30,633 bases of DNA from JAGSOU01 sp049974865 (GCA_049974865.1 JBNGCX010000048.1:1-30633); one strand, 5' to 3'; shown: positions 16,514 through 24,140, counted from the stretch's first letter. Numbers and translations are program-made. Notes: generated from the sequence alone by a model not told the origin.

Positions 16514-17302
16514 CTAATTCCCGCGAACCAGGCGAAACCCGAGGTGGTCCGGCGGCAGACCGACGGCGCAGCCTCCGACACTGGCGTCCCGGACGAAATC
16601 GATGATGGCCGCCCGGTGCCGCCCACCGGCAATTCGGACGCCGCAATAGGGGTCGGTTTCCGCTACGGAGCCGTCCTCTGCCAGTCGGCCGTTTTCCATA
16701 CAGCCATCCGTCCATTCCCAGACGTTTCCGGCGATGTCGGCGATCCCGAGGGAGTTCTCGCCGAAACCGCCGGCGGGCCGAAGTGTCGAACTCGCGCTTC
16801 CCCGCAGCAAGATGCCGTTCGCATAGCTCGCCAGCATCCGTTCGCCGGGATCGAGCAACGCGGCATCTGCCGCTGCATCACCGTAACGCTCTGCCGCGGC
16901 CCGCTGCCATTCCGGTTCGGTCGGCAGGCGCCAGGTCTCCCCGGTGCGGTCCGAATACCAAGCGGCGAAGGCCGTCGCGTCCTGCCAGTTCACCTGCGTC
17001 TGCGGCAGCGACCCGCCTGTAGCGGGCACCGGAGCGCAGGCGCCTTCCCCGACGCAGGCATTGTATTGGGGGCGGGACACCTGGTGCTTCATGATCTCGA
17101 AGGCGGGCACCTTGACCGAGACGGCGTGCGGTGTCCGTGCCTTGCCGTCAAACGAGAAATTTCCCGACGGCCGCCACGCGACTTCGCCCGCGGGCACGGC
17201 CACCGTTTCGGGTCTCTCGAAGGGCGGATGGGTCTTGGGCGTCGACAAGAAACCGAGTGCACCCGCGGCCGCCAGAACCGGAACCAGAAGCAATGTCTTC
17301 AT
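16514..17302 (-). CDS. nirV: NirV, formylglycine-generating-enzyme-like (SUMF1 fold) protein
   Basis: A 262-residue protein with an N-terminal hydrophobic signal or anchor (about residues 1-20) and an FGE-sulfatase/SUMF1 fold: WRLPTEPEWQRAAAERYG, DIAGNVWEWTDG and the closing LPPDHLGFRLVRGN. NirV is encoded directly downstream of nirK in Rhodobacter relatives; its role in making or using copper nitrite reductase is not established and it is not essential where tested. The ATG is preceded by aggagg on the minus strand. It follows nirK after 71 bp containing an inverted repeat. Confidence 0.9.
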   Translation of the reverse strand: MKTLLLVPVLAAAGALGFLSTPKTHPPFERPETVAVPAGEVAWRPSGNFSFDGKARTPHAVSVKVPAFEIMKHQVSRPQYNACVGEGACAPVPATGGSLPQTQVNWQDATAFAAWYSDRTGETWRLPTEPEWQRAAAERYGDAAADAALLDPGERMLASYANGILLRGSASSTLRPAGGFGENSLGIADIAGNVWEWTDGCMENGRLAEDGSVAETDPYCGVRIAGGRHRAAIIDFVRDASVGGCAVGLPPDHLGFRLVRGN

Positions 17303-17321
17303 TTCTCAACCCTCCTGAACG

Positions 17322-17340
17322 GCAAGGGCGGCCGCCTTGC
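17322..17340 (-). terminator. Inverted repeat between nirK and nirV
   Basis: gcaagg-gcggccg-ccttgc forms a 6-bp stem in the nirK-nirV gap without a T-tract. It may attenuate transcription or protect the nirK mRNA 3' end, so that nirV is made at a lower level. Confidence 0.3.
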
Positions 17341-17373
17341 GACCGCCCCCCGCTCTCTCCTCCTGCGGTCTTG

Positions 17374-18495
17374 TCAGATCCCGACCATCTCGGTCGGGGC
17401 GAGCACCTGTTCCATCAAGTCGTTGTTCCAATCACCCTCGACCACCACGTGAGCCGTCGCGCCGAGGTTCACCGCCTCGATCAGGTTGTGGTTCACGTAG
17501 GCGTAGACCCCGGGCTGCAGGAACTCGTAGAGCGCCGCCCCGGCCGACCCGCCTCGGATGAACCAGGTTTCCAGGTCGCGGTCGGGCACGTTGTTGAACT
17601 TGCCGGCCTCCCAGACCAAGTCGCCGTGCCCGCCGATCAGGTGTGGGCGGCTGTCCCGGTTGCCCTGGCTGTGAACGAACAGCACCTTCTCGCCCACCGC
17701 CGCCTTCAGCGCGTTGTCGCCGGTCAGGGCGCCCACGGCGCCGTTGAAGACCACGTGGCTCGGGATCAGGCCATTCATCATCTCCAGCGTGTCGGGATAG
17801 CTTTCGGCCACGTCCGCGAACCGCATGTAATTTCCGTCCGCGTCCTTCGGGATGTAGAACTCGTTCTCCCCGATGTAGTAGACGCGGTCATAGATGACCG
17901 GACGGCCTTCGTGGTCCTTCAGCCCGTCGCGGGGCAGGATCATGATCGAGCCCACCATCCCCGCGGCGACGTGCCAAGGGATCATCGGGCCGCCCGGCGC
18001 GCAGTGATAGACGAAGGTGCCGGGCCGCGTGGCCTTGAAGCGCAGGATCGTCTTCTCGCCCGGGTTCACGAGGGTCAGCGCCCCACCGCCCAGCGCGCCT
18101 GTGGCGGCGTGGAAGTCGATGTTGTGCTGCATCATGTTGTCGGCCGGGTTGATCAGCGTCAGTTCGACATAGTCGCCTTCATGCACCACCATCATCGGGC
18201 CGGGTATGGACCCGTTGAAGGTCATGCCCTGAAGCCAGGCATCGTCGGCGACCTGAATTTCCTTTTCGACAATCGTCATCTCGAATTCGACGATCCGGGG
18301 CTCACCGGGGGCCACCTGTTCGTGTTCATGCACGAAGGGCGGCGCGACCAGGTCGCGGCGAATGCGCTTCAGCTTCGAGAGATCCGCCGGTACGGCGATA
18401 GGCGTGAACGCCTCTTCAGCTTTCGCAGCCTTAGAGACGATGGGCAGCGCGGCAATACCCGCGGCGCTCATCAGTGCGGCTCTTCTCGTCAGCAT
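17374..18495 (-). CDS. nirK: Copper-containing nitrite reductase NirK
   Basis: A 373-residue precursor of the periplasmic two-cupredoxin nitrite reductase (nitrite to NO). A Tat-like or signal N-terminus is seen (LTRRAALMSAAGIAALPIV, cut near residue 27). Type 1 copper ligands are His124, Cys165, His175 and Met180 (MMQHNIDFH, YHCAPGGPMIPWHVAAGM). Type 2 ligands are His129, His164 and the late HLIGGHGDLVW histidine, with catalytic Asp127. It has the linker loop of class I NirK and no fused cytochrome or cupredoxin. The ATG follows aaaggag on the minus strand. A perfect NnrR box lies at 18562-18575. Pseudoazurin encoded in this window is the likely donor. Confidence 0.97.
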   Translation of the reverse strand: MLTRRAALMSAAGIAALPIVSKAAKAEEAFTPIAVPADLSKLKRIRRDLVAPPFVHEHEQVAPGEPRIVEFEMTIVEKEIQVADDAWLQGMTFNGSIPGPMMVVHEGDYVELTLINPADNMMQHNIDFHAATGALGGGALTLVNPGEKTILRFKATRPGTFVYHCAPGGPMIPWHVAAGMVGSIMILPRDGLKDHEGRPVIYDRVYYIGENEFYIPKDADGNYMRFADVAESYPDTLEMMNGLIPSHVVFNGAVGALTGDNALKAAVGEKVLFVHSQGNRDSRPHLIGGHGDLVWEAGKFNNVPDRDLETWFIRGGSAGAALYEFLQPGVYAYVNHNLIEAVNLGATAHVVVEGDWNNDLMEQVLAPTEMVGI

Positions 18496-18561
18496 TTCCT
18501 GTCTCCTTTCCGGTATGAATGCTGGTTGAGAAGAGGTTACCCCGGCAATGCCCGAAGAACG

Positions 18562-18575
18562 TTGCGGATGCGCAA
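18562..18575 (-). promoter_or_regulatory. NnrR/FNR-type box upstream of nirK
   Basis: TTGCG-GATG-CGCAA has perfect half-sites. Placed at -41.5 it predicts a start near 18527 with TAACCT (minus strand 18539-18534) as the -10 and a 31-base nirK leader. The half-site sequence is the same as in the norC box, which supports a common regulator. Confidence 0.75.
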
Positions 18576-18579
18576 GGTT

Positions 18580-18997
18580 CGAACCCGTTTCGAATGGCCC
18601 GAATGATCTCGGCATCGATTTCTTGCAGCAGGGCGAGCTTGCGATCCTCCGGGACAACCGCCGCCGTGAAAGCGGCACCGGCCACTGCGGCGTTCTCGCG
18701 AAGGACCGTCACGGGCTCGCGCCGCATACGCGGTCGCGTTCCCTGCGGATCGAAGATATGGCCGATGTCGGCCTCCGCATGGACCATCGTGCCCCTCGGC
18801 TCCGACGTTGCGACCGCACGGTCGTTCCGACGGATCGTTCGCCCCCCCGGCCAGCCCGCGGGCCAACCCGATCCTGCACCATCACCGCTTGCGCGTATCT
18901 CCCCCGCATCCACCATGACCATCCCAAAGCCCGCGCGGGACAACGGCCGCGCAACCCGGTCGGTCGCGAGACCCTGCGCCATGCCGTTGAGCGTCAT
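18580..18997 (-). pseudogene. 3' fragment of an ApbE/NosX-type flavin transferase gene
   Basis: Translation gives the C-terminal half of an ApbE-family protein: MTLNGMAQGLATDRV, VMVDAGEIRASGDG, DRAVATSEPRGTM, then IGHIFDPQGTRP and a decayed end. The N-terminal FMN-binding and active-site half is absent: the frame upstream at about 19000 switches to an unrelated fragment in another frame. ApbE/NosX transfers FMN to NosR-type proteins of N2O reduction and is common in denitrification loci, so a nos-associated gene may have been lost here. The nirK promoter box lies at the downstream end of this relic. Confidence 0.65.
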
Positions 18998-19224
18998 GGC
19001 CACGCCAGGCACGCGACCCGGTCTAGGCTGCCGGCAGTGAAATGCACGCCGATCCGGCACCCCGCGAAGCGGTTGGCCCGGAACAGGTCGTCGTCGGAAT
19101 TGCAGACGAACAGGCACTTCTCGCCGCCGTTGCGCACCTCGTTCGGGCGCAGCTCGGCCCGGTTGGCGAAGTTCCTGAAGAAGCCGTCCTTCGCGTCGCC
19201 CTCCGACAGGCTGCCTTTCACCAC
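18994..19224 (-). pseudogene. Unidentified coding fragment abutting the apbE relic
   Basis: This minus-strand frame shows strong third-position G/C bias over about 65 codons (GFFRNFANRAELRPNEVRNG, then CLFVCNSDDDLFRANRFAG and CRIGVHF), much stronger than the other frames, so it was real coding DNA. It has no proper start or end and changes frame where the ApbE-like sequence begins. I do not recognise the family. It is best seen as a truncated gene joined to the apbE fragment by a rearrangement. Confidence 0.45.
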
Positions 19225-19413
19225 CGGCGGGGTGGAAGGTCCCCGTACGCCGTTTCCGCATGTGGCGGAACAGCCGAATTGCCCACGGCGGCAAGCCCAA
19301 ACGAGGCTGGCCGACCATCGCCTCCGCCAGCCCAGAAAAAGTTTCCTTTTCGCTCACAAATAGGGCATCAAGCCCGCCAATTGCGCAATCGGAAATCTAA
19401 TCCAAGGCAATCG

Positions 19414-20574
19414 ATGCGACACCATCTGGCCGGCTTCCTGCCCGTGCTTCCCGCTCCGACCACGCGCGAGGCATGGCGCGCCTCCGCCGGGGCGGCCTTG
19501 GGGATCGGGCTGTGCGCCCTGCTCGCGTTGGCCATGCCCAACCTCGGCGGTCTCCACCTTACGCTCGTCGCGCCGCTCGGCGCCTCTGCGGTCCTGACCT
19601 TTGCCGTTCCGAACGCGCCGCTCGCGCAACCATGGTCGGCGGTCGCCGGAAACACGCTTTCGGCACTCGTCGCAGTGATCGTGCTGTCATTGCACGCAGG
19701 CCCATGGGCGGCACCGCTTGCCGTCGGATCGGCCATCCTGGTGATGATGTTCGCCCGCGCCCTCCACCCGCCAGGTGGCGCGGTTGCGCTGCTTGCCGCG
19801 CTAGACCCGGCCCCCGTTCTCGAGGCCGGGCCTCTCTTTGCGCTGGTTCCCGTCGGCGCGATGACGGCACTTCTTGTCGGTGCCGCCGTTCTGTTCAACC
19901 AGTTGACCGGCCGCATGTATCCGTTTCGACACGCGAACGACGAGGAAGAAACGGTCGATGAAATCCGCCTCGGCATGACCGAAGAGGAACTGGCGTCACT
20001 CCTGCAAACCTACCGGCAGTCGTCGAACATCGGCGTGGTGGACCTTGGCCGCCTGCTGGCCGCGGCCGAGCAGGAAGCGGCGAACCATCGCTTCGACAAC
20101 CTTACGTGCTCGGATGTCATGACCTCGGATCTGATCTCCGTGGCCCCCGAAACCGACATTCGTGAAGCCGCCAGACTCTTTCGCAAACACCGGATAAAGA
20201 GCCTGCCGGTGATCGCACCATCCGGCAGCCTTGTCGGAGTGGTATTGCAGGCAGACATCATTGACGCGCTGCTCTCGCCGAAGTTCGACCTGCGGATTGT
20301 CGGTCGCGCCTCGCGCGTAACGGCAGCCCAGTTCGCACGCGCGGCGGATCGCTCTACCACGGTCGATACACCAGTCGGACAGATCCTGAACCGTCTGGCC
20401 AATCAAGGCGTCGAGACAGTGCCAGTCATGGACGGAGACCGCATCGGCGGTATCATTACGCGGTCGGATATCATGCGGCTATTGCTGCAAGGCGCGCAGG
20501 AACGCCGGACCCCGGTCACGATGAGGCAGAAACCTTCGGATCCGAGATCAAACAAGATGTTCCGAGAACGCTGA
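19414..20574 (+). CDS. HPP family membrane protein with CBS domain pair, candidate nitrite transporter
   Basis: A 386-residue protein. The N-terminal half (about residues 18-170) is the HPP membrane domain with four to five helices and the signature ALHPPGGAVALLAAL. The C-terminal half has two CBS motifs (VMTSDLISVAPETDIREA to GVVLQADII, then PVGQILNRLANQG to GGIITRSDIM), which usually bind adenine nucleotides and regulate. HPP proteins of plastids and cyanobacteria move nitrite, so beside nirK a role in nitrite traffic is a reasonable inference. The ATG at 19414 gives the N-terminus usual for the family; the open frame upstream is non-coding. No strong promoter box was seen just upstream. 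A terminator hairpin follows. Confidence 0.85.
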   Translation: MRHHLAGFLPVLPAPTTREAWRASAGAALGIGLCALLALAMPNLGGLHLTLVAPLGASAVLTFAVPNAPLAQPWSAVAGNTLSALVAVIVLSLHAGPWAAPLAVGSAILVMMFARALHPPGGAVALLAALDPAPVLEAGPLFALVPVGAMTALLVGAAVLFNQLTGRMYPFRHANDEEETVDEIRLGMTEEELASLLQTYRQSSNIGVVDLGRLLAAAEQEAANHRFDNLTCSDVMTSDLISVAPETDIREAARLFRKHRIKSLPVIAPSGSLVGVVLQADIIDALLSPKFDLRIVGRASRVTAAQFARAADRSTTVDTPVGQILNRLANQGVETVPVMDGDRIGGIITRSDIMRLLLQGAQERRTPVTMRQKPSDPRSNKMFRER

Positions 20575-20584
20575 CACCGGACAG

Positions 20585-20628
20585 AACGGCGGCCGGCGCC
20601 GCAGGCAGCACCGCCGGAGGCGCCGTTT
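20585..20628 (+). terminator. Terminator-like hairpin after the HPP-CBS gene
   Basis: AACGGCG pairs with CGCCGTT and, inside it, CCGGCG with CGCCGG, giving a long GC-rich stem starting 11 bp after the stop codon and followed by TTAG. It separates the denitrification block from the next operon. Confidence 0.55.
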
Positions 20629-20917
20629 AGCACCGTGTGGCAGGGAATTTCCACTGCCTCTGCCGGCCCCGCGCTCAAAGGCCCGATTCCCGGCCGATTA
20701 TGGCCCGTTCAGCGCGCTCGCCGGCCTTTTGGGGCCGTCCAGCGCAAAGCCGCCATCTTCGATAAAATTCGAACGAACGACTGTCCCGGCCGTGGAGAGC
20801 CCGCCGCAGACAGGAACCTCCCCGGGGCAATCGTTGGGTGCCCCGGAACAGACGGCACGGCCGCCCGGCGCGAAACGACGCGGAACCGCGGGAATCGCCA
20901 CCGGCTGCAACAACGCA
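20629..20917. other. Intergenic stretch before the E1 operon, no supported gene
   Basis: Roughly 290 bp with no recognisable gene. A minus-strand open frame at 20698-20931 starts only with TTG inside the FNR box and has no known motif. An imperfect inverted repeat (gtggcag...ctgcc, around 20637-20658) is visible but unexplained. Confidence 0.4.
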
Positions 20918-20931
20918 TTGACCTGAGTCAA
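20918..20931 (+). promoter_or_regulatory. Perfect FNR-type box upstream of the Tat-E1 operon
   Basis: TTGAC-CTGA-GTCAA has perfect palindromic half-sites of the FNR/NNR type. If it activates from -41.5 the start would be near 20966, with only a poor -10 (CACGCT). However TACAAT (20933-20938), a near-consensus -10, lies just after the box, in which case the box would overlap the promoter and act in repression. Either way the operon appears tied to oxygen or NO status. Confidence 0.7.
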
Positions 20932-21033
20932 TTACAATGGCTCGGCGATGCCGCACGCTTCACCCATTGTTGCTCGCAGGCCACAAGAGATTTCAAGGCA
21001 AGGGCCGGTGGCCTCATTTGGGAGGAATTTACA

Positions 21034-22254
21034 ATGGACTGGAACATTAAGTCGGCCGAGGCGTCGCCGGAAGAGGATGACGCCCCGGCCTCGGAATCTC
21101 GTCGAGGGTTTCTGCAGATCGCCGCCCTGACCGGCGCGGTCCTTTCCACATCCGGGCGACGCGCCTTCGCGAATGGCGACATCGGCTACCACGCCAAGGA
21201 TCTGCCGGATGAGAAGCTCGTCGAGATGTATCGCACGATCCTCAGGATCCGCTGGCACGAGCGCACCCAGGCCGACCAGATGCTCGGCAATCCCGACTAC
21301 CGCGGCTACAACCACTTCTACGCCGGGCAGGAGGCCGTCGCGACCGGTGTTTGCGCGGCGCTCAGGAATGACGGGCCGTTCGAGCAGATCGATCTCGTCT
21401 ACTCGACGCACCGGCCCTCGGGCCATGCCATCGCCAAGGGCGTGGACATCCCCAAGATGGTCGCCGAGGACGACTTCCGCGCGACCGGGCTGAACGGCGG
21501 ATACGCGGCCGAGATGCACCTGTCCGACCCCTCGGTCGGCTTCGTCGGCGCCGACGGGATGATCGGGCCGGGCCATGTCACCGCGACCGGGTCGGCCTTC
21601 GCCTTCCGGGCGCGCGGATCGGACCAGGTCTCGGTGGTGTTCGGTGGCGACGGCACCTATGCCACGCCGCAGTTCCACTCGGCGCTGAACAACGCCAAGC
21701 TGCTGGATCTGCCCTTCATCTACGTGCTGGAGAACAACCTCTATCACCAGTACGCGCATTACACCTATTCCTGCCCGCACAAGGACATCGCCGACGCGGC
21801 CACGGCCTACGGCATCCCCGCGCCGGTGGTGGACGGCCAGAACGTGTTCCAGGTCTACAACGTGATGAAGGATGCCGTGGACCGCGCCCGCGCGGGCGGC
21901 GGCCCGACCTTCATCGAGGCCAAGACCTATCGCTACTACAACCACTGGGGCGCGCCGGGCGCCAAGGAAGGAGAGCTGGGCGCCTTCGGCTACGACCCGC
22001 TGGCGATCACCTCGTTCCGCCCGGAACGCGAGGTCCGCGCCTGGATGCAGCGCGACCCCGTCGACATCTGCCGCAACACGCTGGTGGACTGGGGTGTGCT
22101 GGACGCGGCCCGCGCCGCCGAGATCGAGGAAGAGGTCAAGGCCGAGATTGCCGCCGCCTTCGAATGGGGGCTGGCGCAGCCGCTTTGCACGCCCGAGGAC
22201 GGGCTGAAGCATGTCTTCGCCGAGGGCACCGTGGCCGCGCGGCAGTTCGGCTGA
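21034..22254 (+). CDS. Tat-exported ThDP-dependent 2-oxoacid dehydrogenase E1-alpha-like subunit
   Basis: A 406-residue protein. Residues 22-46 form a twin-arginine signal: SRRGFLQ at 22-28, hydrophobic IAALTGAVLSTSG, basic c-region and cleavage motif AFA before NGD. From about residue 55 it is an E1-alpha: YAGQEAVATGV, YSTHRPSGHAIAKG, GGYAAEMHLSDP, and the ThDP motif from GDG (205-207) to ENN (233-235). Known relatives (PdhA, AcoA, BkdA) are cytoplasmic, so export is unusual. The core deviates: the motif interior is TYATPQFHSALNNAK, with Ser where family members usually have Glu, and the GHS loop is RYYNHWGAPG. The ATG at 21034 follows gggaggaattt, so the signal is part of the gene. The E1-beta gene follows after 30 bp. 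Substrate is unknown. Confidence 0.85.
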   Translation: MDWNIKSAEASPEEDDAPASESRRGFLQIAALTGAVLSTSGRRAFANGDIGYHAKDLPDEKLVEMYRTILRIRWHERTQADQMLGNPDYRGYNHFYAGQEAVATGVCAALRNDGPFEQIDLVYSTHRPSGHAIAKGVDIPKMVAEDDFRATGLNGGYAAEMHLSDPSVGFVGADGMIGPGHVTATGSAFAFRARGSDQVSVVFGGDGTYATPQFHSALNNAKLLDLPFIYVLENNLYHQYAHYTYSCPHKDIADAATAYGIPAPVVDGQNVFQVYNVMKDAVDRARAGGGPTFIEAKTYRYYNHWGAPGAKEGELGAFGYDPLAITSFRPEREVRAWMQRDPVDICRNTLVDWGVLDAARAAEIEEEVKAEIAAAFEWGLAQPLCTPEDGLKHVFAEGTVAARQFG

Positions 22255-22284
22255 CCGCAGGGACCGTTTTGAAAGGATAGACTG

Positions 22285-23252
22285 ATGGCACAGAAAAGCT
22301 GGATGTATGCGGTCCTTGAGGCCGTGCAATATGAAATGCGCGAGGATCCCGCGATGATCTGGATCTTCGAGCTGACCCCGCCGGTGGCCTCCAACCCGGG
22401 CATGCCGGTGATCAACCTGGAGACCGAGTTCGGGCGCAAGCGCGTCTGCAACACCGGCATCGACGAATACTGGATGTCGGCGACCGTGCTGGGCGCGGGT
22501 CTCGCCGGTTCAAAGGCGGCGACCTACATTCCCTACCAGGGCGCGCTGATGCCGTTCGAGCTGATCCAGAACTATGCCGGCAAGCTGCGGCACATGACCG
22601 GCGGCAAGGCCTCGATGCCGGTGGTCTGGATCATCGAGATGACCGGCCAGACCCCGGGTTTCGCCGGGCAGCATTCCTGCTACGAAGAGGACAGCTATTA
22701 CATGCACATTCCCGGGGTGCGGACGGTGATCCCGTCGACGCCCTACGACGCCAAGGGGATGATGCATGCCGCGCTGCGCTCGCCCGACCCGGTGGTCTAT
22801 CTCTACCCCGCCGGGCTGCGCACGCTGGTCGAGGAGGTCCCGGACGAGCCCTACGAGGTGCCGCTGGACAAGGCCGCGGTGCGCCAGGAGGGCAGCGACC
22901 TGACCATCGTCAGCTCGGGCGCGGGCATGCCCGAGGTGCTGAAGGCGGCCGAGACGCTGACCGCCGATGGCATGAGCGTCGAGGTGATCGACCTGCGCGC
23001 GCTCAAGGAGATGACACCGAGACGCTGGTGAATTCGGTCGCCAAGACCAAGCGCCTGCTGACGGTGGACCAATCCTACTACACGCTGTCGCCGGGCGCCG
23101 AGGTGATCGCGCGGGTCGCCACCAACGTGGAGGGCGCGAAATACAAGCGCGTCGCCTTCCCCGACGCGCCGCCGCCGGCCTCGCCCGAGATGTTCCTGTG
23201 GATGCGTCCCAACGCGGACGGAATCGTGGGGGCGGCCCGTGACCTTGTCTGA
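22285..23252 (+). pseudogene. ThDP-dependent dehydrogenase E1-beta-like subunit, one-base frameshift
   Basis: Codons from 22285 read an E1-beta: ETEFGRKRVCNTGIDEYW with the cofactor-activating glutamate (about Glu61), YQGALMPFELIQNYAGKL, GFAGQHSCYEED with a conserved His near 130, and VEVIDLRALKEM. At 23011-23013 the frame runs into PRRW and a stop at 23031. Adding one G (atg-gac-acc-gag) restores M-DTETLVNSVAKTKRLLTVD and the normal C-terminal domain to 23252, for about 322 residues. So one base is missing, either a real mutation or a sequence error. No signal peptide is present; it would have to be exported bound to E1-alpha. It overlaps the next gene by 14 bases. Confidence 0.85.
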
Positions 23253-23577
23253 TCGCGATCCCGAACAGCAGGAGCCGCTGGCGGCTCCTGCACCCGAAAC
23301 GCAGGCGGGGCCGGCCGGGTGCATCGCCTGTTCCGGCGGCACGCTTGCGCCCGAGAAGGTGAAGGCCGCGTTCTGGGAGGGCGAACGCCTGGTCGTCGTC
23401 GACGGCATCCCGGCGCTGGTCTGCCAGGCCTGCGGCGAGAGATACTACGAGGACGAAACGGCGATGAAGCTGGACCTGATGCGCGGCGCGGGCTTCCCGG
23501 CCGACAGGGCCGCCCAGAGCATGACGGTGCCGGTCTTCCATTTCGACGCCGCCACGGGCGGCCGGGCGGACGGGTGA
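23239..23577 (+). CDS. YgiT-type zinc-finger protein
   Basis: A 112-residue protein with a disordered Pro/Gln/Glu-rich first 25 residues and a YgiT/MqsA-N-like zinc finger: CIAC (Cys28, Cys31), ERLVVVDGIPALVCQACGERYY (Cys62, Cys65), then EDETAMKLDLMR. In MqsA this domain precedes an HTH, which is absent here, and no MqsR toxin gene is adjacent, so it is not a toxin-antitoxin pair. It begins at a GTG inside the end of E1-beta and is five bases upstream of the cytochrome gene. It has no export signal. A role as an assembly or maturation factor for the exported enzyme is possible but unsupported. Confidence 0.75.
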   Translation: MTLSDRDPEQQEPLAAPAPETQAGPAGCIACSGGTLAPEKVKAAFWEGERLVVVDGIPALVCQACGERYYEDETAMKLDLMRGAGFPADRAAQSMTVPVFHFDAATGGRADG

Positions 23578-23582
23578 GGGCG

Positions 23583-24140
23583 ATGCGACGACTGACGCAC
23601 CGTGCGCCGATCATGGGCCTGGCGCTGCTGCTTGCCATTGGGGCCTATGCGCAGGATGACCAATATGCCTTCATGCCCCCGGGTGGGCGCGCCCTGCTGC
23701 TCGGACTCATCGGGCCGGAGGACGGCAAGGCGCTGGCCGAAATCGCCGCGCGCGATCAGGACAGCGCGGAATGGCAGGCCTGGGCGGCGGCGCAGAACCC
23801 CGAGATGGACGATACCGCCCTCGCGACCCTTGCCGGCTATGCCGAGCTGAACCTGCCGCTGGGCGAGGACGTTCTGGCGGCGCTGGTCGAAACCGGCGAC
23901 GCAGCGCTCCTGCCGCCGGACGGCAAGGACCTGGCCATCGCGCAATGCCAGTTCTGCCATTCGCTGTTTTCCGGCTACCTGATGCATGAGCGCGACGAAG
24001 TCGGCTGGAAGGGCACCTTCAAGTCGCCCTTCCATTCGGAAATCCCGATGAGCGAGGTCGAGCGCGATACCTTCGCGCGCTACTCGGCCCTCAACATGCC
24101 GCTGCGGTTCGAGGACGTCCCGCCGGAACTGCGGTTCTGA
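23583..24140 (+). CDS. Secreted monoheme c-type cytochrome, paralog 1
   Basis: A 185-residue protein with a Sec signal (residues 1-23, ending GAYA before QDD), an N-terminal helical region starting DDQYAFMPPGGRALLLGLIG and a single heme motif CQFCH (Cys122, Cys125, His126). After it comes a segment KSPFHSEIPMSEVERDTFARY, with methionines that could be the sixth ligand, and an end FEDVPPELRF. It resembles small cytochromes associated with periplasmic dehydrogenases, but I cannot name the family. The next gene is a clear paralog. The location directly after an exported E1 suggests it accepts electrons from it. Start ATG 23583 gives the signal peptide. Confidence 0.8.
   Translation: MRRLTHRAPIMGLALLLAIGAYAQDDQYAFMPPGGRALLLGLIGPEDGKALAEIAARDQDSAEWQAWAAAQNPEMDDTALATLAGYAELNLPLGEDVLAALVETGDAALLPPDGKDLAIAQCQFCHSLFSGYLMHERDEVGWKGTFKSPFHSEIPMSEVERDTFARYSALNMPLRFEDVPPELRF

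Noticed and set aside
18185..18205. Second dusA-like att core (ccatcatcggg) inside nirK
   Set aside because: The match is only 11 bases and lies in conserved nirK coding sequence; it is chance.
18431..19357. One continuous minus-strand frame of 308 codons as an intact gene upstream of nirK
   Set aside because: Only its middle matches ApbE; the earlier part has better coding signal in another frame and the end runs into the nirK leader, so it is a mosaic of remnants.
20698..20931. Minus-strand frame before the E1 operon
   Set aside because: Its only start is a TTG within the FNR box, it has no ribosome site and no recognisable motif.
23239..23577. MqsRA-type toxin-antitoxin pair
   Set aside because: Only the zinc-finger half is present; there is no HTH and no neighbouring toxin gene.
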